Part shown: positions 26,792 through 35,926 of the stretch, one piece after another | How the letters are laid out: each line of letters starts with the position of its first letter | How positions within the stretch are numbered: the first letter of the stretch is position 1 | Origin: Candidatus Anaerotignum merdipullorum | Lineage (GTDB): Bacteria > Bacillota > Clostridia > Lachnospirales > Anaerotignaceae | Assembly (NCBI GenBank): GCA_019115165.1 | Contig: DXEB01000014.1 | Span: forward strand, 1 to 64,000 | Reading direction: 5' to 3' | Length of the DNA stretch: 64,000 bases | Translations under genes and position numbers: made by a program | Notes under the pieces: generated by a model | The model's database searches: none | The model's input: the letters and a program-made list of their open reading frames with translations, nothing else | What the model was told of the DNA's origin: nothing

Positions 26792-27121
26792 CCGAAAAAC
26801 GCGTTTTTTTGCAGACTGAAAAAATTTTTGGAGGATAGCGCAAAAAAAAGAAAAAAAGACAGAGAAAAAACGTAAATAATATACAGACATATGTTTTCGA
26901 ATGAGAGACAAAAAAGAATACTGTCTTTTGTATACAAATAAGAGGGGCGATTGTTCTCACTTGGCTGTCATAGACAGGGACATAGAATGCATGCCTGCAG
27001 AAGAAAAGGTATCGGTTTGTTTGCAGATGTTTTTGTGTTGAATCAAATAGGGTTTTACTTTATGTCGAAGGTTCGATATACTACTATAGAGAAAAAAACA
27101 TGGACAAGGAGGCAAATAAGG
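26792..27121. other. Divergent gap, no supported gene
   Basis: An A/T-rich segment with many A and T runs between the serine operon promoter and the DMT transporter. No gene was recognised. The promoter of the transporter must lie here but is not clear. Confidence 0.4.
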
Positions 27122-28021
27122 ATGAAAAACGGAAAAGCCAGTATACTGGTGATTGCGGCGGGATGTTTATGGGGACTGATTGGTTTATTTACCCGCCGTA
27201 TGACGGCAGCAGGGCTGGATGCCATACAAATCACTGTACTGCGCAGTCTGGTAACGGCAGTCGGGCTGGGGGCGTTGCTGTTGTGGAAAGACCGCGGAAA
27301 ATGCCGAATTGTTGGGAAAGATATTTGGATGTTTATGGGGACTGGTATTTGCAGCATAGCGGCATTTAATACGTTATATTTTATTACCATGGAACAGACG
27401 ACGCTGTCTTTGGCAGTGGTTTTGTTGTATACGGCACCGTTTTTTGTGTTGTTGTTGTCTGCCGTTTGCTTTGGAGAGAAGCTGACGCGGCAGAAATGGA
27501 AAGGATTGTTGTTGGCGCTGATCGGCTGCATCTGCACCACGGGTCTACTTCATGGCGGGCTGCATGCGACGGCGGTCGGACTGCTTGCCGGAATCGGTTC
27601 TGGTTTTTGCTATGCGCTGTATAGTATTTTTGGAAAATTTGCGCTGAGAAAATATAGCTCGGAGACAGTGACACTATATACTTTCCTGGTAGCTGCGCTG
27701 GCGTTGCTGCCGCTATGCCATCCGGTGCAGATGGGACAGGCGGTATTTTTGCATGCGGAATTGTCTGTGCAGATTTTGCTGCTTGGCGTGGGAGTGACGT
27801 TATTGCCTTTTTTGCTTTATACCAAAGGATTGTCGCAGATCGATCCCGGGAAAGCATCCGTGCTGGCATTTTCCGAACCGCTGACAGCAACGATGATGGG
27901 AATGATTGCATTTGGGGAAATCCCAGATTTCTTTGGCTGGATGGGAATCGGACTGCTGTTTGCTGCTTTGATTGTGGTACAGATGCCGGAGAAGCGAAAA
28001 AATAAACAGAGCATAAAATAG
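27122..28021 (+). CDS. EamA/DMT family transporter
   Basis: An inner-membrane protein of 299 residues with ten predicted helices in two EamA repeats (about 8-135 and 148-285). Typical features are AAGCLWGLIGLFTR at the start and ASVLAFSEPLTATMMG in the second repeat. Members export amino acids or other metabolites; the substrate is unknown. ATG 27122 follows ACAAGGAGGC. A terminator follows, so it is monocistronic. Confidence 0.88.
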   Translation: MKNGKASILVIAAGCLWGLIGLFTRRMTAAGLDAIQITVLRSLVTAVGLGALLLWKDRGKCRIVGKDIWMFMGTGICSIAAFNTLYFITMEQTTLSLAVVLLYTAPFFVLLLSAVCFGEKLTRQKWKGLLLALIGCICTTGLLHGGLHATAVGLLAGIGSGFCYALYSIFGKFALRKYSSETVTLYTFLVAALALLPLCHPVQMGQAVFLHAELSVQILLLGVGVTLLPFLLYTKGLSQIDPGKASVLAFSEPLTATMMGMIAFGEIPDFFGWMGIGLLFAALIVVQMPEKRKNKQSIK

Positions 28022-28033
28022 AGTGCCGCTTGG

Positions 28034-28058
28034 AAAAGACCGTTTCCGTCTTTTTTTT
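28034..28058 (+). terminator. Terminator of the DMT transporter gene
   Basis: AAAAGAC (28034-28040) pairs with GTCTTTT (28048-28054), followed by more T. Confidence 0.8.
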
Positions 28059-28096
28059 GTGCTCCCGTCATACAATACAGACAAGGGGGAGTGGAT

Positions 28097-28813
28097 ATGA
28101 AAAAATGGCGGCAATATTGGCGGCAGTATGTTCTGTTTTTGTTATGCGGCATGATTTGTTTTTGTGTAGCAGGGCAGCAGCAGGTGACAGAAGTGATGCT
28201 GCCTGTAGCAGCGAAAACCATTGTACTGGATGCGGGTCATGGTGGCTGGGATCCGGGGAAAACAGGAAGTGCAGGGCGGGATGAACAGGAATTGAATCTT
28301 GCGATTGTGCAGAAGCTGCAGGCGTATTTGGAACAGGGCGGCGCGCGGGTATATGTGACTCGCGCAGATGACAAGGCCTTGGGAGAGAATAAACAGGAAG
28401 ATATGCGGGTACGGAAGGAAATTTCCAACGGCAGTGGTGCAGACCTGTTGATTAGTGTGCACCAAAATGCATTTCCATCCTCATCCGCAAAAGGTGCACA
28501 GGTATTTTATCATACGAACAGCACAGAAGGAAAAGCCCTTGCAGAATGTATTCAAGAGAGTCTGCGGCAGCGAACGGATACAGAAAACACCAGACAAGTG
28601 AAGGCAAATGGAGACTATTATATTCTGCGCACGACAGAAATTCCGGCAGCCTTGGTGGAATGCGGATTTTTATCCAATGCAGAGGAAGAGCGCAAGTTGA
28701 ATGAAGAGGAGTATCAGGAACGAATGGCTTGGGGAATTTATTGCGGCATTTTAGCGTATTTTGCTGCAAAAGAAGACGGCGGCGGTTTACAGGCGAACCA
28801 AAAGCAGATATAA
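28097..28813 (+). CDS. cwlD: N-acetylmuramoyl-L-alanine amidase CwlD
   Basis: An amidase_3 enzyme that removes peptide stems from spore-cortex glycan so that muramic-delta-lactam can form. One N-terminal helix (about 10-27) exports or anchors it. Zinc ligands are His48 (DAGHGG), Glu63 and His122 (SVHQN); the catalytic Glu188 is in ALVECGFLSN. ATG 28097 is preferred over GTG 28091 because of AAGGGGGAG spacing. At 238 residues the protein has CwlD length. Its stop overlaps an ATG of the next frame. Confidence 0.88.
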   Translation: MKKWRQYWRQYVLFLLCGMICFCVAGQQQVTEVMLPVAAKTIVLDAGHGGWDPGKTGSAGRDEQELNLAIVQKLQAYLEQGGARVYVTRADDKALGENKQEDMRVRKEISNGSGADLLISVHQNAFPSSSAKGAQVFYHTNSTEGKALAECIQESLRQRTDTENTRQVKANGDYYILRTTEIPAALVECGFLSNAEEERKLNEEEYQERMAWGIYCGILAYFAAKEDGGGLQANQKQI

Positions 28814-28863
28814 TGGGAAAAATAAACAAAGAGACAGAAGGAAAAAAGGAAGGATTTTGCGGC

Positions 28864-30183
28864 ATGATAGAGCATTTTGCAGCGCTGGGCATTTCTCCAG
28901 CGTTGATACAGGGACTGGAAGCACAGGACATTACAGTACCGACGGACATTCAGCAAAAGATGATCCCGATGGTATTGTCGGGCAGGGATGTGATAGGCAG
29001 ATCGGAAACAGGTTCTGGAAAAACATTGGCGTATTTGCTGCCGATACTGATGCGGTGTGATCCGCAGATACGAGGAACGCAGGCGATTATTTTGACACCT
29101 ACCCATGAATTGGCGTCACAAGTATATCGGCAGGCAGAGCGGTTGATCCAAAACGCGGGACTGCCGCTGGGCTGTGCACTGATTATTGGGACGGCGGGCA
29201 TACAGCGGCAGATAGAGAAACTAAAGGAAAAACCTGCACTGGTGATTGGTTCGGTGGGGCGGATTTTGGACTTGATCCGCCGCAGGAAAATACAGGCACA
29301 TTTGGTGAAAACCATTGTGCTGGATGAAGGAGACCGTCTGTTGGAGGACGGAAATTTTGCCGCTGTACAAGCAGTGATTAAAACCACGCTGCGGGAGCGT
29401 CAATTGGTTCTGCTGTCCGCATCTGTATCGGAACAGACACGGGAGCGGGCGAAAGAAATGATGAAAGCGGATGCCTGTTTCGTAGAAGCGGGAGTCGGTC
29501 AGCCGTTGGTACCGGAAGGGATTCTGCATGATTATATTTTAGCGGCACCGAGAGAAAAATTCTTGATGCTGCGCAAGGTATTGGCAGGAGAAAAGCCGCA
29601 AAAGGCCATCGTATTTCTCAATAATCCGGAACAAATTGAAGTGACGGTGGACAAGCTCTGTTTCCATGGGATTCGAGCGGCAGGCATTTACGGTCAGGCA
29701 GGAAAACTGGATCGAAAAACAGCATTGGATGATTTTCGAGAAGGACGGATTTCCGTGCTGGTGTCATCGGATATTGGCGCCCGTGGGTTGGATATTGCCG
29801 GTGTGACGCATATCATCAATCTGGATATTCCGGAAGATCCAACGCATTATTTACATCGGGCGGGACGTTGCGGCAGACAGGGCGCAAAAGGGATTGTTAT
29901 TTCCATTGTGACGCCTTATGAACGTCGCTGGATTCATAAGTATGAGAAGGCATGGGGATTGCAATTTATACAGAAAGATATGGTATATGGCAAATTGACA
30001 GATAGCAACAAAACGAAAAAGGACCTGCATTTGCCAGCAAAATCCCGAACCCGGACGACAAAAAAAGCGGGAAATGAGAGAAAGCAGATACAAAAAGGAA
30101 CCGATTCCCGTTCCGAAAGCCGTCCACAGAGCAGCAGACAAACGGCAGGAAAGGCTGCCAACGGAAAAAAGAGGAATTTCTGA
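28864..30183 (+). CDS. DEAD-box-like RNA helicase with DEGD motif
   Basis: A superfamily II RNA helicase. The Q motif (PTDIQ, Gln30), motif I SETGSGKT (47-54), PTHELA, motif II DEGD at 154-157, SAS and the C-terminal HRAGRCGRQG are in order. Motif II differs from DEAD by Ala to Gly. The last ~60 residues are basic and low in complexity, suiting RNA binding. ATG 28864 has AAGGAAGGA 9 bases upstream; ATG 28813, overlapping the cwlD stop, would add 17 residues. It probably acts in RNA decay or ribosome assembly. Confidence 0.9.
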   Translation: MIEHFAALGISPALIQGLEAQDITVPTDIQQKMIPMVLSGRDVIGRSETGSGKTLAYLLPILMRCDPQIRGTQAIILTPTHELASQVYRQAERLIQNAGLPLGCALIIGTAGIQRQIEKLKEKPALVIGSVGRILDLIRRRKIQAHLVKTIVLDEGDRLLEDGNFAAVQAVIKTTLRERQLVLLSASVSEQTRERAKEMMKADACFVEAGVGQPLVPEGILHDYILAAPREKFLMLRKVLAGEKPQKAIVFLNNPEQIEVTVDKLCFHGIRAAGIYGQAGKLDRKTALDDFREGRISVLVSSDIGARGLDIAGVTHIINLDIPEDPTHYLHRAGRCGRQGAKGIVISIVTPYERRWIHKYEKAWGLQFIQKDMVYGKLTDSNKTKKDLHLPAKSRTRTTKKAGNERKQIQKGTDSRSESRPQSSRQTAGKAANGKKRNF

Positions 30184-30259
30184 AAAAATGATTGTGGAAA
30201 CAGGAAAAATCATGTATCATAAATAAAGAAAAACAGAAAACGATACAGGAGGTAGTGAA

Positions 30260-30565
30260 ATGGGAGACAAATGCGGATGTGGATGCGGACATGACCATGA
30301 AGAAGAAATCATGGATTTGGAAACCATGTTTTTGACATTGGACGACGATACGGAAATGGAATGCGGCATTTTGGGTGTATTCGAAGTAGAAGGGCTGGAA
30401 GGCAAGGAATACATTGCGCTGCTTCCGCTGGAAGATGAAACTGTGTTGCTGTACGAATACAAAGAAGCAGGCGATGAGATCGAACTGAACGTCATTGAGG
30501 ATGATGATGAGTTTGACAAAGTTTCCAATGCATTTTATGATATGTACGAAGAAGAGGAAGCATAA
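30260..30565 (+). CDS. DUF1292 family protein
   Basis: A 101-residue very acidic protein of the YrzB/DUF1292 family. The core strand pattern is ECGILGVFEVEG, KEYIALLPL and TVLLYEYKE. Unusually it opens with a Cys/Gly/His cluster (CGCGCGHDHEEE) that could bind metal. Function unknown. ACAGGAGGTAG precedes the ATG. Confidence 0.88.
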   Translation: MGDKCGCGCGHDHEEEIMDLETMFLTLDDDTEMECGILGVFEVEGLEGKEYIALLPLEDETVLLYEYKEAGDEIELNVIEDDDEFDKVSNAFYDMYEEEEA

Positions 30566-30660
30566 ACAAGCGAATACAGGCGGGGGCAGGCAAGCAATTG
30601 CTGAGAGCCTCTGCCTTTTGCATCTGCGCAAAAAATTACCAGATAATGGAGTGTGATGGC

Positions 30661-31923
30661 ATGAGAACAAAACGTTGGAGCGCGATGGTGCTGGCTGTGC
30701 TTTTGGGGGTTTTGGCGATACCGACTCAGGCACTGGCTGCGCAATGGACGCAAGAGAATCCGTTGATTGCCCATGCATTAGGGGAAGTGGATGGAAAAAT
30801 CGAGACCAACTCCAAGGAAGCTTTTATTGCCTCTTGGGAAAACGGCTATCGTGTGCTGGAAGCGGATTTTGTATACACATCGGATGGCGCACTGGTGGTG
30901 CGGCATGATTTTGATGTAGACGGCAGTTATTATCGTCTGGAAATAGAGCCGGGCAGTCCATTGGTGATGGACAGTAAGACGTTTCAAAATGAAAAAATCA
31001 TTTATGAACAGACACCGATGACAGCGGCGGATTTGATGTATTTGATGACGCAGTATACCGATGTCTATTTGGTAACAGATACCAAAGACACAGAGGAACA
31101 GACGGTGAAAAAACAGTTCACAGATTTGAAAGCCATTGCCAACAATATTGGACATCCGGAAATTTTGGATCGTTTGATTCCACAGATTTACCATGAGGAA
31201 ATGTTGGTATGGATACAAGAGATTTATGATTTCCCGCAGTGGATTTATACGTTGTATCAGCAAAACGATGTGGATTATGCAGCAGTGGCGGATTTTTGTG
31301 CACACAATGGGATTGATGTGGTTACTGTTGAAAAAGAGCGCATCACGGCAGAAATAGTGGATGTGTTCCGTACCAGGGGCATTACGGTATATGCACATAC
31401 GGTCAATCGGTACCTGCAAATGGAAGAATTGTTGGAAATGGGCGTCAGTGGAGTCTATACGGATCGGATCAAACCTTACGAACTGGATTGGGTTGGTTTA
31501 GAACCGATGCGGCAGAAGCATACCCGTGCCGTTAAGATGGGCAATGGCTTATATACGATACAGACCATCGACGTTATGGGGACAGAATATGCAAGACTGC
31601 GGGATGTTGCACAGATGCTGTCGGAAAATGGCGGATTTTCTGCTAAATATGATCCGCAGACAAAAACGCTTGCTCTGCAGAACAGCGGTACCTTTACAAC
31701 CTTGGGAAATGAACTGCTGTTGACAGACAGTGACCGTTGTATTACCAAACAGGCAGATACCTTGCTGACGTATAATGGAGCGGAAATCACGATGGAGGGA
31801 TATACGGTAGACGGAGATTTGTTTTATCCGCTGCAGGGGATATTGGATATGACCGGTTGCGTGATGACAGAATCAGAACAAGGCGCTGTGATTTCCAAAC
31901 AAGCAGCAGAAACGGCAAATTGA
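30661..31923 (+). CDS. Secreted glycerophosphodiester phosphodiesterase-like protein with stalk domain
   Basis: A signal peptide (1-26, ending TQALA) is followed by a GDPD-type TIM barrel (about 35-290) with the motif LEADFVYTSDGALVVRHD and a terminal GVYTDRI. The usual IAHRG opening reads IAHALG, so a substrate-phosphate arginine is missing. The region from about 300 to 420 (VKMGNGLYTIQ, YARLRDVAQML, FYPLQGI) resembles the copper amine oxidase N-terminal or stalk domain of cell-surface proteins. It probably acts outside on glycerophosphodiesters or teichoic acids. Only a weak GGAG precedes ATG 30661. Confidence 0.78.
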   Translation: MRTKRWSAMVLAVLLGVLAIPTQALAAQWTQENPLIAHALGEVDGKIETNSKEAFIASWENGYRVLEADFVYTSDGALVVRHDFDVDGSYYRLEIEPGSPLVMDSKTFQNEKIIYEQTPMTAADLMYLMTQYTDVYLVTDTKDTEEQTVKKQFTDLKAIANNIGHPEILDRLIPQIYHEEMLVWIQEIYDFPQWIYTLYQQNDVDYAAVADFCAHNGIDVVTVEKERITAEIVDVFRTRGITVYAHTVNRYLQMEELLEMGVSGVYTDRIKPYELDWVGLEPMRQKHTRAVKMGNGLYTIQTIDVMGTEYARLRDVAQMLSENGGFSAKYDPQTKTLALQNSGTFTTLGNELLLTDSDRCITKQADTLLTYNGAEITMEGYTVDGDLFYPLQGILDMTGCVMTESEQGAVISKQAAETAN

Positions 31924-32290
31924 TACATCGGAGAGCAGAGTTAGACCGAATACAGGTTGTCAGAGAAGCAGGCGGCAAGTCGTTGACAGAACGGTTGGAC
32001 AGTGGTATGCTGGATATATCTCATGATCGGATGATTCTTTGCCGAAGACGCCTGAAAGAAGGGAAAAGCAGAGGTGACTTTGCCCAAGAGAGGAAAAAGG
32101 ATTTTTTTTGCAAAACAGGCGCAGCAACGGCGTGTTCCGGAGCTGCGTTTTTTTGATGGGATTGCGGCGATCAGAACCACTGAACCCCGATAGAAAAGAG
32201 GCGGCGTAGTCGGCAGAACATCCATGGATGGGCATCATGTACTGGCAAAGAGAACATCTGTGCCAGAACCAGACAGGAGGCAGAAAATAA
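31924..32290. other. Gap ahead of thiD with terminator
   Basis: A 99-codon frame overlapping the end of the previous gene has no ribosome site and runs into the terminator hairpin, so it is not accepted. No TPP or THF riboswitch could be folded here by eye. Confidence 0.4.
32120..32154 (+). terminator. Terminator upstream of thiD
   Basis: CGCAGC (32120-32125) pairs with GCTGCG (32142-32147), followed by seven T. Confidence 0.75.
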
Positions 32291-33106
32291 ATGAAACATG
32301 TGTTGACCATTGCCGGTTCGGATACGTGTGGCGGCGCCGGCATTCAGGCAGACTTGAAAACTTTTTGTGCGCAGGGGACATATGGTATGAGTGTGATCAC
32401 TGCGGTTACGGTGCAAAATACCCAAGGGGTGTTTGGATGTCAGGATATCGATCCGGATATCATTCGGGGACAAATTGACGCTATTTTTACAGATATTGTT
32501 GTAAGCGCCGTTAAAATTGGTATGGTTTCCCAAATTCCGACGATTCATGCCATTGCAGATAAATTGGAACAGTATCGTCCGCAGAATATTGTATTGGATC
32601 CGGTTATGATTTCGAAAAGCGGCTTTGATTTGATGCAGCCGGAGGCGAAGGAAGCGTTGATAAGCAGACTGATCCCATTGGCATATGTGATTACACCGAA
32701 TTTACCGGAAGCAGAAGTCATTACTGGGCGCAGAATTCAGAATTTGGAAGAGATGGAACAGGCAGCACGAGATATTTATGCGATGGGAGCCAAAAATGTG
32801 CTGATCAAAGGCGGACATCTGGAAAATGACGCAACAGACCTTTTGTTTGATGGAACATCCGTTACGACACTGCATTCTGAGCGCATTGCCACAAAAAACA
32901 CCCATGGCACGGGTTGTACCCTATCCTCCTGTATTGCGGCAAATCTGGCGAAAGGCAAAACGGTCGAAGAAGCAGTGCGGATTGCCAAAGCCTATATTAC
33001 CACCGCCATTGCCCATGCATTGGAGATTGGAAAGGGTGTGGGACCGACCAACCATTTTTATGAACTGTATACCAAAGCAGGGATCTGGGATGAAATCAAA
33101 GACTGA
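32291..33106 (+). CDS. thiD: Hydroxymethylpyrimidine/phosphomethylpyrimidine kinase
   Basis: A ribokinase-fold enzyme that phosphorylates HMP and HMP-P for thiamine synthesis. It has the family opening TIAGSDTCGGAGIQADLKT (Ser-Ser is Thr-Cys here), VLDPVM, TPNLPEAE and the anion hole THGTGCTLSS. A pyridoxal-kinase role, known for some Firmicutes relatives, cannot be excluded. At 271 residues it has normal length. CAGGAGGCAG precedes the ATG. No other thiamine gene is adjacent. Confidence 0.88.
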   Translation: MKHVLTIAGSDTCGGAGIQADLKTFCAQGTYGMSVITAVTVQNTQGVFGCQDIDPDIIRGQIDAIFTDIVVSAVKIGMVSQIPTIHAIADKLEQYRPQNIVLDPVMISKSGFDLMQPEAKEALISRLIPLAYVITPNLPEAEVITGRRIQNLEEMEQAARDIYAMGAKNVLIKGGHLENDATDLLFDGTSVTTLHSERIATKNTHGTGCTLSSCIAANLAKGKTVEEAVRIAKAYITTAIAHALEIGKGVGPTNHFYELYTKAGIWDEIKD

Positions 33107-33124
33107 TTCCGTATTGTTTTATGG

Positions 33125-33156
33125 ACTGCCTTCTGTGAGAGAAGGCAGTTTTTTTC
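33125..33156 (+). terminator. thiD terminator
   Basis: ACTGCCTTCT (33125-33134) pairs with AGAAGGCAGT (33140-33149), followed by T. Confidence 0.88.
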
Positions 33157-33343
33157 ATGAGGAATGTTTCGACAGTCATGGATGGAAAAAATGGGAAAAT
33201 GCATATTTTGCATTGTGTTTTGATGGAAAGCAAGATATAATGGTATTCACCATAACAGATTCGACAAATATCGCGAAAGGGCGACATATCACACAATAGA
33301 TGTCGAAAAAACGGCAGAGGACAGAACATATGGAGGCGGCAGA

Positions 33344-34351
33344 TTGAGAACAGAGAAGAAAAAAAGATTGCGGAGGCTGTATTTTCGGACATTATTCATC
33401 ACGTTGGGGATATTGGTTGCTATGATGCTGTTGGCATATGGCGTATTTTCCTATTTGCTGGGCGGACTGAACCGTACCACTCTGGATGAGAGCAAGCTGT
33501 CCATCCATACTGGATTATCGCAAAACAATGAAAAGATTACCAATATCGCACTGTTTGGTTTGGATTCCAGAAATCATGACTATGTGGGGCGTTCCGACGC
33601 CATTTTGATTGCTTCGATCAATGGAAAAACTGGGCAGGTGAAACTGGTTTCTGTTGCGCGGGATACCTATGTAACTGTTCCGGGATACGGCAGAACCAAA
33701 ATCAATCATGCCTATGCATATGGCGGGGCAGAATTGGCAATTCAGACGCTGAATGAGAACTTTCGATTGGATATTACGGACTATGTGTCGGTAAACTTCG
33801 ATTCTTTGGCGACGGTGATTGATGAGATGGGCGGAATTGATTTGGAGATCACGGAAGAAGAACGCTATCAGATCAATGCATATCTGCTGGAAGGAGAACC
33901 GCTGCGGGAAAGTGGGCTGGTACATTTGAACGGACCACAAGCGGTCAGCTATGCACGTATTCGAAAAATTGACAGTGACGCCATGCGTGGGCAACGACAG
34001 CGAAATGTACTGGAATGTCTGTTTGAAAAGGCAAAAGCAATCAATCCCCTGGAGTATCCATCTTATATTCGAAAATTTGCCCCTTTGGTGGAAACTTCAT
34101 TGACCAATGAGGAAATTTTGCAGTTGGCTGCAGTCGGCGCCAGCGGCAAAGTGACGCTGCAGGAAGATGGATTTCCAAATGCATATATTTACAGCGAAGG
34201 GCAGACCATTGGCGGCGTGTGGTACTATGTGTATGACTTGGATCAAGCGGCGGATATGCTCCATGATTTCCTTTATGAAGATATTCCGTTCTCTCAGTAT
34301 GGCAAACCGGAAGAAAATGCAGCAGACGGAGAAATGGTTGAAAGTGAATGA
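33344..34351 (+). CDS. LytR-CpsA-Psr (LCP) family protein
   Basis: LCP enzymes attach teichoic acids or other glycopolymers to peptidoglycan from lipid carriers. One membrane helix (about 15-40) precedes the extracellular LCP domain (about 62-240). Visible motifs are NIALFGLDSR, RSDAILIASI, SVARDTYV, KINHAYAYGG, GGIDLEI and a RGQRQRNVL arginine cluster. TTG 33344 is used with GGAGGCGGC upstream. Monocistronic. Confidence 0.9.
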   Translation: MRTEKKKRLRRLYFRTLFITLGILVAMMLLAYGVFSYLLGGLNRTTLDESKLSIHTGLSQNNEKITNIALFGLDSRNHDYVGRSDAILIASINGKTGQVKLVSVARDTYVTVPGYGRTKINHAYAYGGAELAIQTLNENFRLDITDYVSVNFDSLATVIDEMGGIDLEITEEERYQINAYLLEGEPLRESGLVHLNGPQAVSYARIRKIDSDAMRGQRQRNVLECLFEKAKAINPLEYPSYIRKFAPLVETSLTNEEILQLAAVGASGKVTLQEDGFPNAYIYSEGQTIGGVWYYVYDLDQAADMLHDFLYEDIPFSQYGKPEENAADGEMVESE

Positions 34352-34538
34352 AATTATATAAGATGACATATTTTTATCATATATTCTAATGATAATTAGT
34401 AAAAATGACGGAAAACATCCTAGTAAGCGCAAAAGGAAACAGGGAGAACTGTGAAATAGCGTGCATGCAAACTGGGACAGTTTCCGCCCGCTTTTGTGAA
34501 TTTTTTCTCTGTTTTGCGCGTGGGAAGAAAAAAAGTGG

Positions 34539-34566
34539 TTGACAAAGTGAAAGGAAACGGTATAAT
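34539..34566 (+). promoter_or_regulatory. Promoter of the metNIQ operon
   Basis: TTGACA (34539-34544), 16-base spacer, TATAAT (34561-34566). It lies directly upstream of the T-box leader. Confidence 0.9.
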
Positions 34567-34573
34567 GATGGAT

Positions 34574-34878
34574 AACTGATACAGAACAAAGGCTGTGAAA
34601 AGAAGAGTATGCTTTGGATGCTTTTACAGAGAACCTCCTGTTGGCTGAGAGGGAGGAAATGCGGAATGAGCGGAAGATGGTCTTGGAGCTGCGCACCGAG
34701 AGGGGATTTCCTTTAGGCTGCGACGGGAGCGCCCGTGACAGCGCTACGATATCGGCGATTTTTGGATCGCCCGTACCGGATGAGGTCGTTTATCGCAAGA
34801 TAGCGGCGAATTAGGGTGGTAACACGAAGCGATGCTCTCGTCCCTTGGGTTTTGTTTGAACCGGGGCGAGAGCTTTTT
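34574..34878 (+). promoter_or_regulatory. T-box leader, probably methionine specific
   Basis: A T-box riboswitch that reads tRNA charging. The core T-box sequence GGGTGGTAACACG is at 34814-34826, which pairs with an uncharged tRNA's acceptor end. The terminator GCTCTCGTCCC (34834-34844) pairs with GGGGCGAGAGC (34863-34873) and is followed by T. The 5' part has the AGAGAA and stem I features. An ATG at 34677-34679, just before TCTTGGAGCTGC, is the best specifier candidate, agreeing with the methionine transporter downstream. The specifier assignment is by eye. Confidence 0.85.
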
Positions 34879-34906
34879 ATGTATTCGGAAAAAAGGAGAG
34901 AGAACA

Positions 34907-35926
34907 TTGGAGCACAAAGAGATTATGATTCAGCTAAAAGGAATCACAAAAACTTTCTCGCAGAAGAAAGGGACGCTGGAAGTGCTGCATGGCATTGACC
35001 TGGATATTGCAAAAGGCGAGATATTCGGGATTATTGGTATGAGCGGCGCAGGCAAGAGTACATTGGTACGCTGTATCAATCTATTGGAGCGACCCACTGC
35101 AGGAGAGGTATATCTGGATGGACAGGAGTTGACGCAGCTGTCTGAAAAGGACTTGCGGCAGGCGCGCCGTTCCATGGGCATGATTTTCCAGCAGTTTCAT
35201 TTGCTGATGCAGCGGACAGCGTTAGAAAATGTATGCTTTCCGATGGAGATTGCAGGAGTGAAAAAAGGAGAAGCCAAACAGCGTGCGAAGGAGCTTCTGG
35301 AATTGGTAGGATTGGGAGAAAAAACGGAATCTTATCCGTCTCAGCTTTCCGGCGGGCAGAAGCAGCGGGTTGCGATTGCCAGAGCGTTGGCAACAAATCC
35401 AAAGGTACTGCTTTGTGATGAAGCCACCAGCGCACTGGACCCGAATACAACGGTTGGCGTGTTGGAGTTGCTGAAAGACATCAATCAACGTTTGGGGATC
35501 ACCATTGTGGTCATTACGCATGAAATGAAAGTCATTCAGGAAATTTGCAATCGCGTTGCCATCATCAGCGGCGGGCAGATTGCAGAGATTGGCAGTGTGG
35601 AGGATATTTTTCGTTCGCCGAAAACGGAAGCAGGGCGCGAGCTGGTGTTTCATGAAGGCAACAGTCGCGAGGGGTATCTGGGGCAGATTCCCCACTGCTA
35701 CCGAATCGTGTTTGACGAGAGCAATTCCGGCGAGCCGCTGTTGGGCAGCATGATGATCGAATGTAATGGTCTTGCCAATATTTTAGCGGCAAATACCAGA
35801 AACATTGACGGAAAGGTGTATGGGCAGATGATTATTCAACTGCCGGAAGATGAAGAACTGCGGGGGCGTATGATTGCAAATCTGCAGGCAAAGCATGTAA
35901 TTGTAGAGGAGGTAGACCATGTTTGA
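34907..35926 (+). CDS. metN: Methionine ABC transporter ATP-binding protein
   Basis: The ATPase of the MetNIQ importer. Walker A is at 44-52 (GMSGAGKST), the signature LSGGQ at 147-151 and Walker B LLCDEAT near 168-174. Residues about 260-339 form the C-terminal NIL domain that senses intracellular methionine and inhibits transport. TTG 34907 is chosen since AAAGGAG (34892-34898) lies 8 bases before it; ATG 34925 would be too far. The length is 339 residues. First gene after the T-box. Confidence 0.95.
   Translation: MEHKEIMIQLKGITKTFSQKKGTLEVLHGIDLDIAKGEIFGIIGMSGAGKSTLVRCINLLERPTAGEVYLDGQELTQLSEKDLRQARRSMGMIFQQFHLLMQRTALENVCFPMEIAGVKKGEAKQRAKELLELVGLGEKTESYPSQLSGGQKQRVAIARALATNPKVLLCDEATSALDPNTTVGVLELLKDINQRLGITIVVITHEMKVIQEICNRVAIISGGQIAEIGSVEDIFRSPKTEAGRELVFHEGNSREGYLGQIPHCYRIVFDESNSGEPLLGSMMIECNGLANILAANTRNIDGKVYGQMIIQLPEDEELRGRMIANLQAKHVIVEEVDHV

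Noticed and set aside
31924..32120. Possible THF or TPP riboswitch ahead of thiD (a GGAGAG start is present)
   Set aside because: The other conserved blocks of either class are absent, and a terminator separates the region from the gene.
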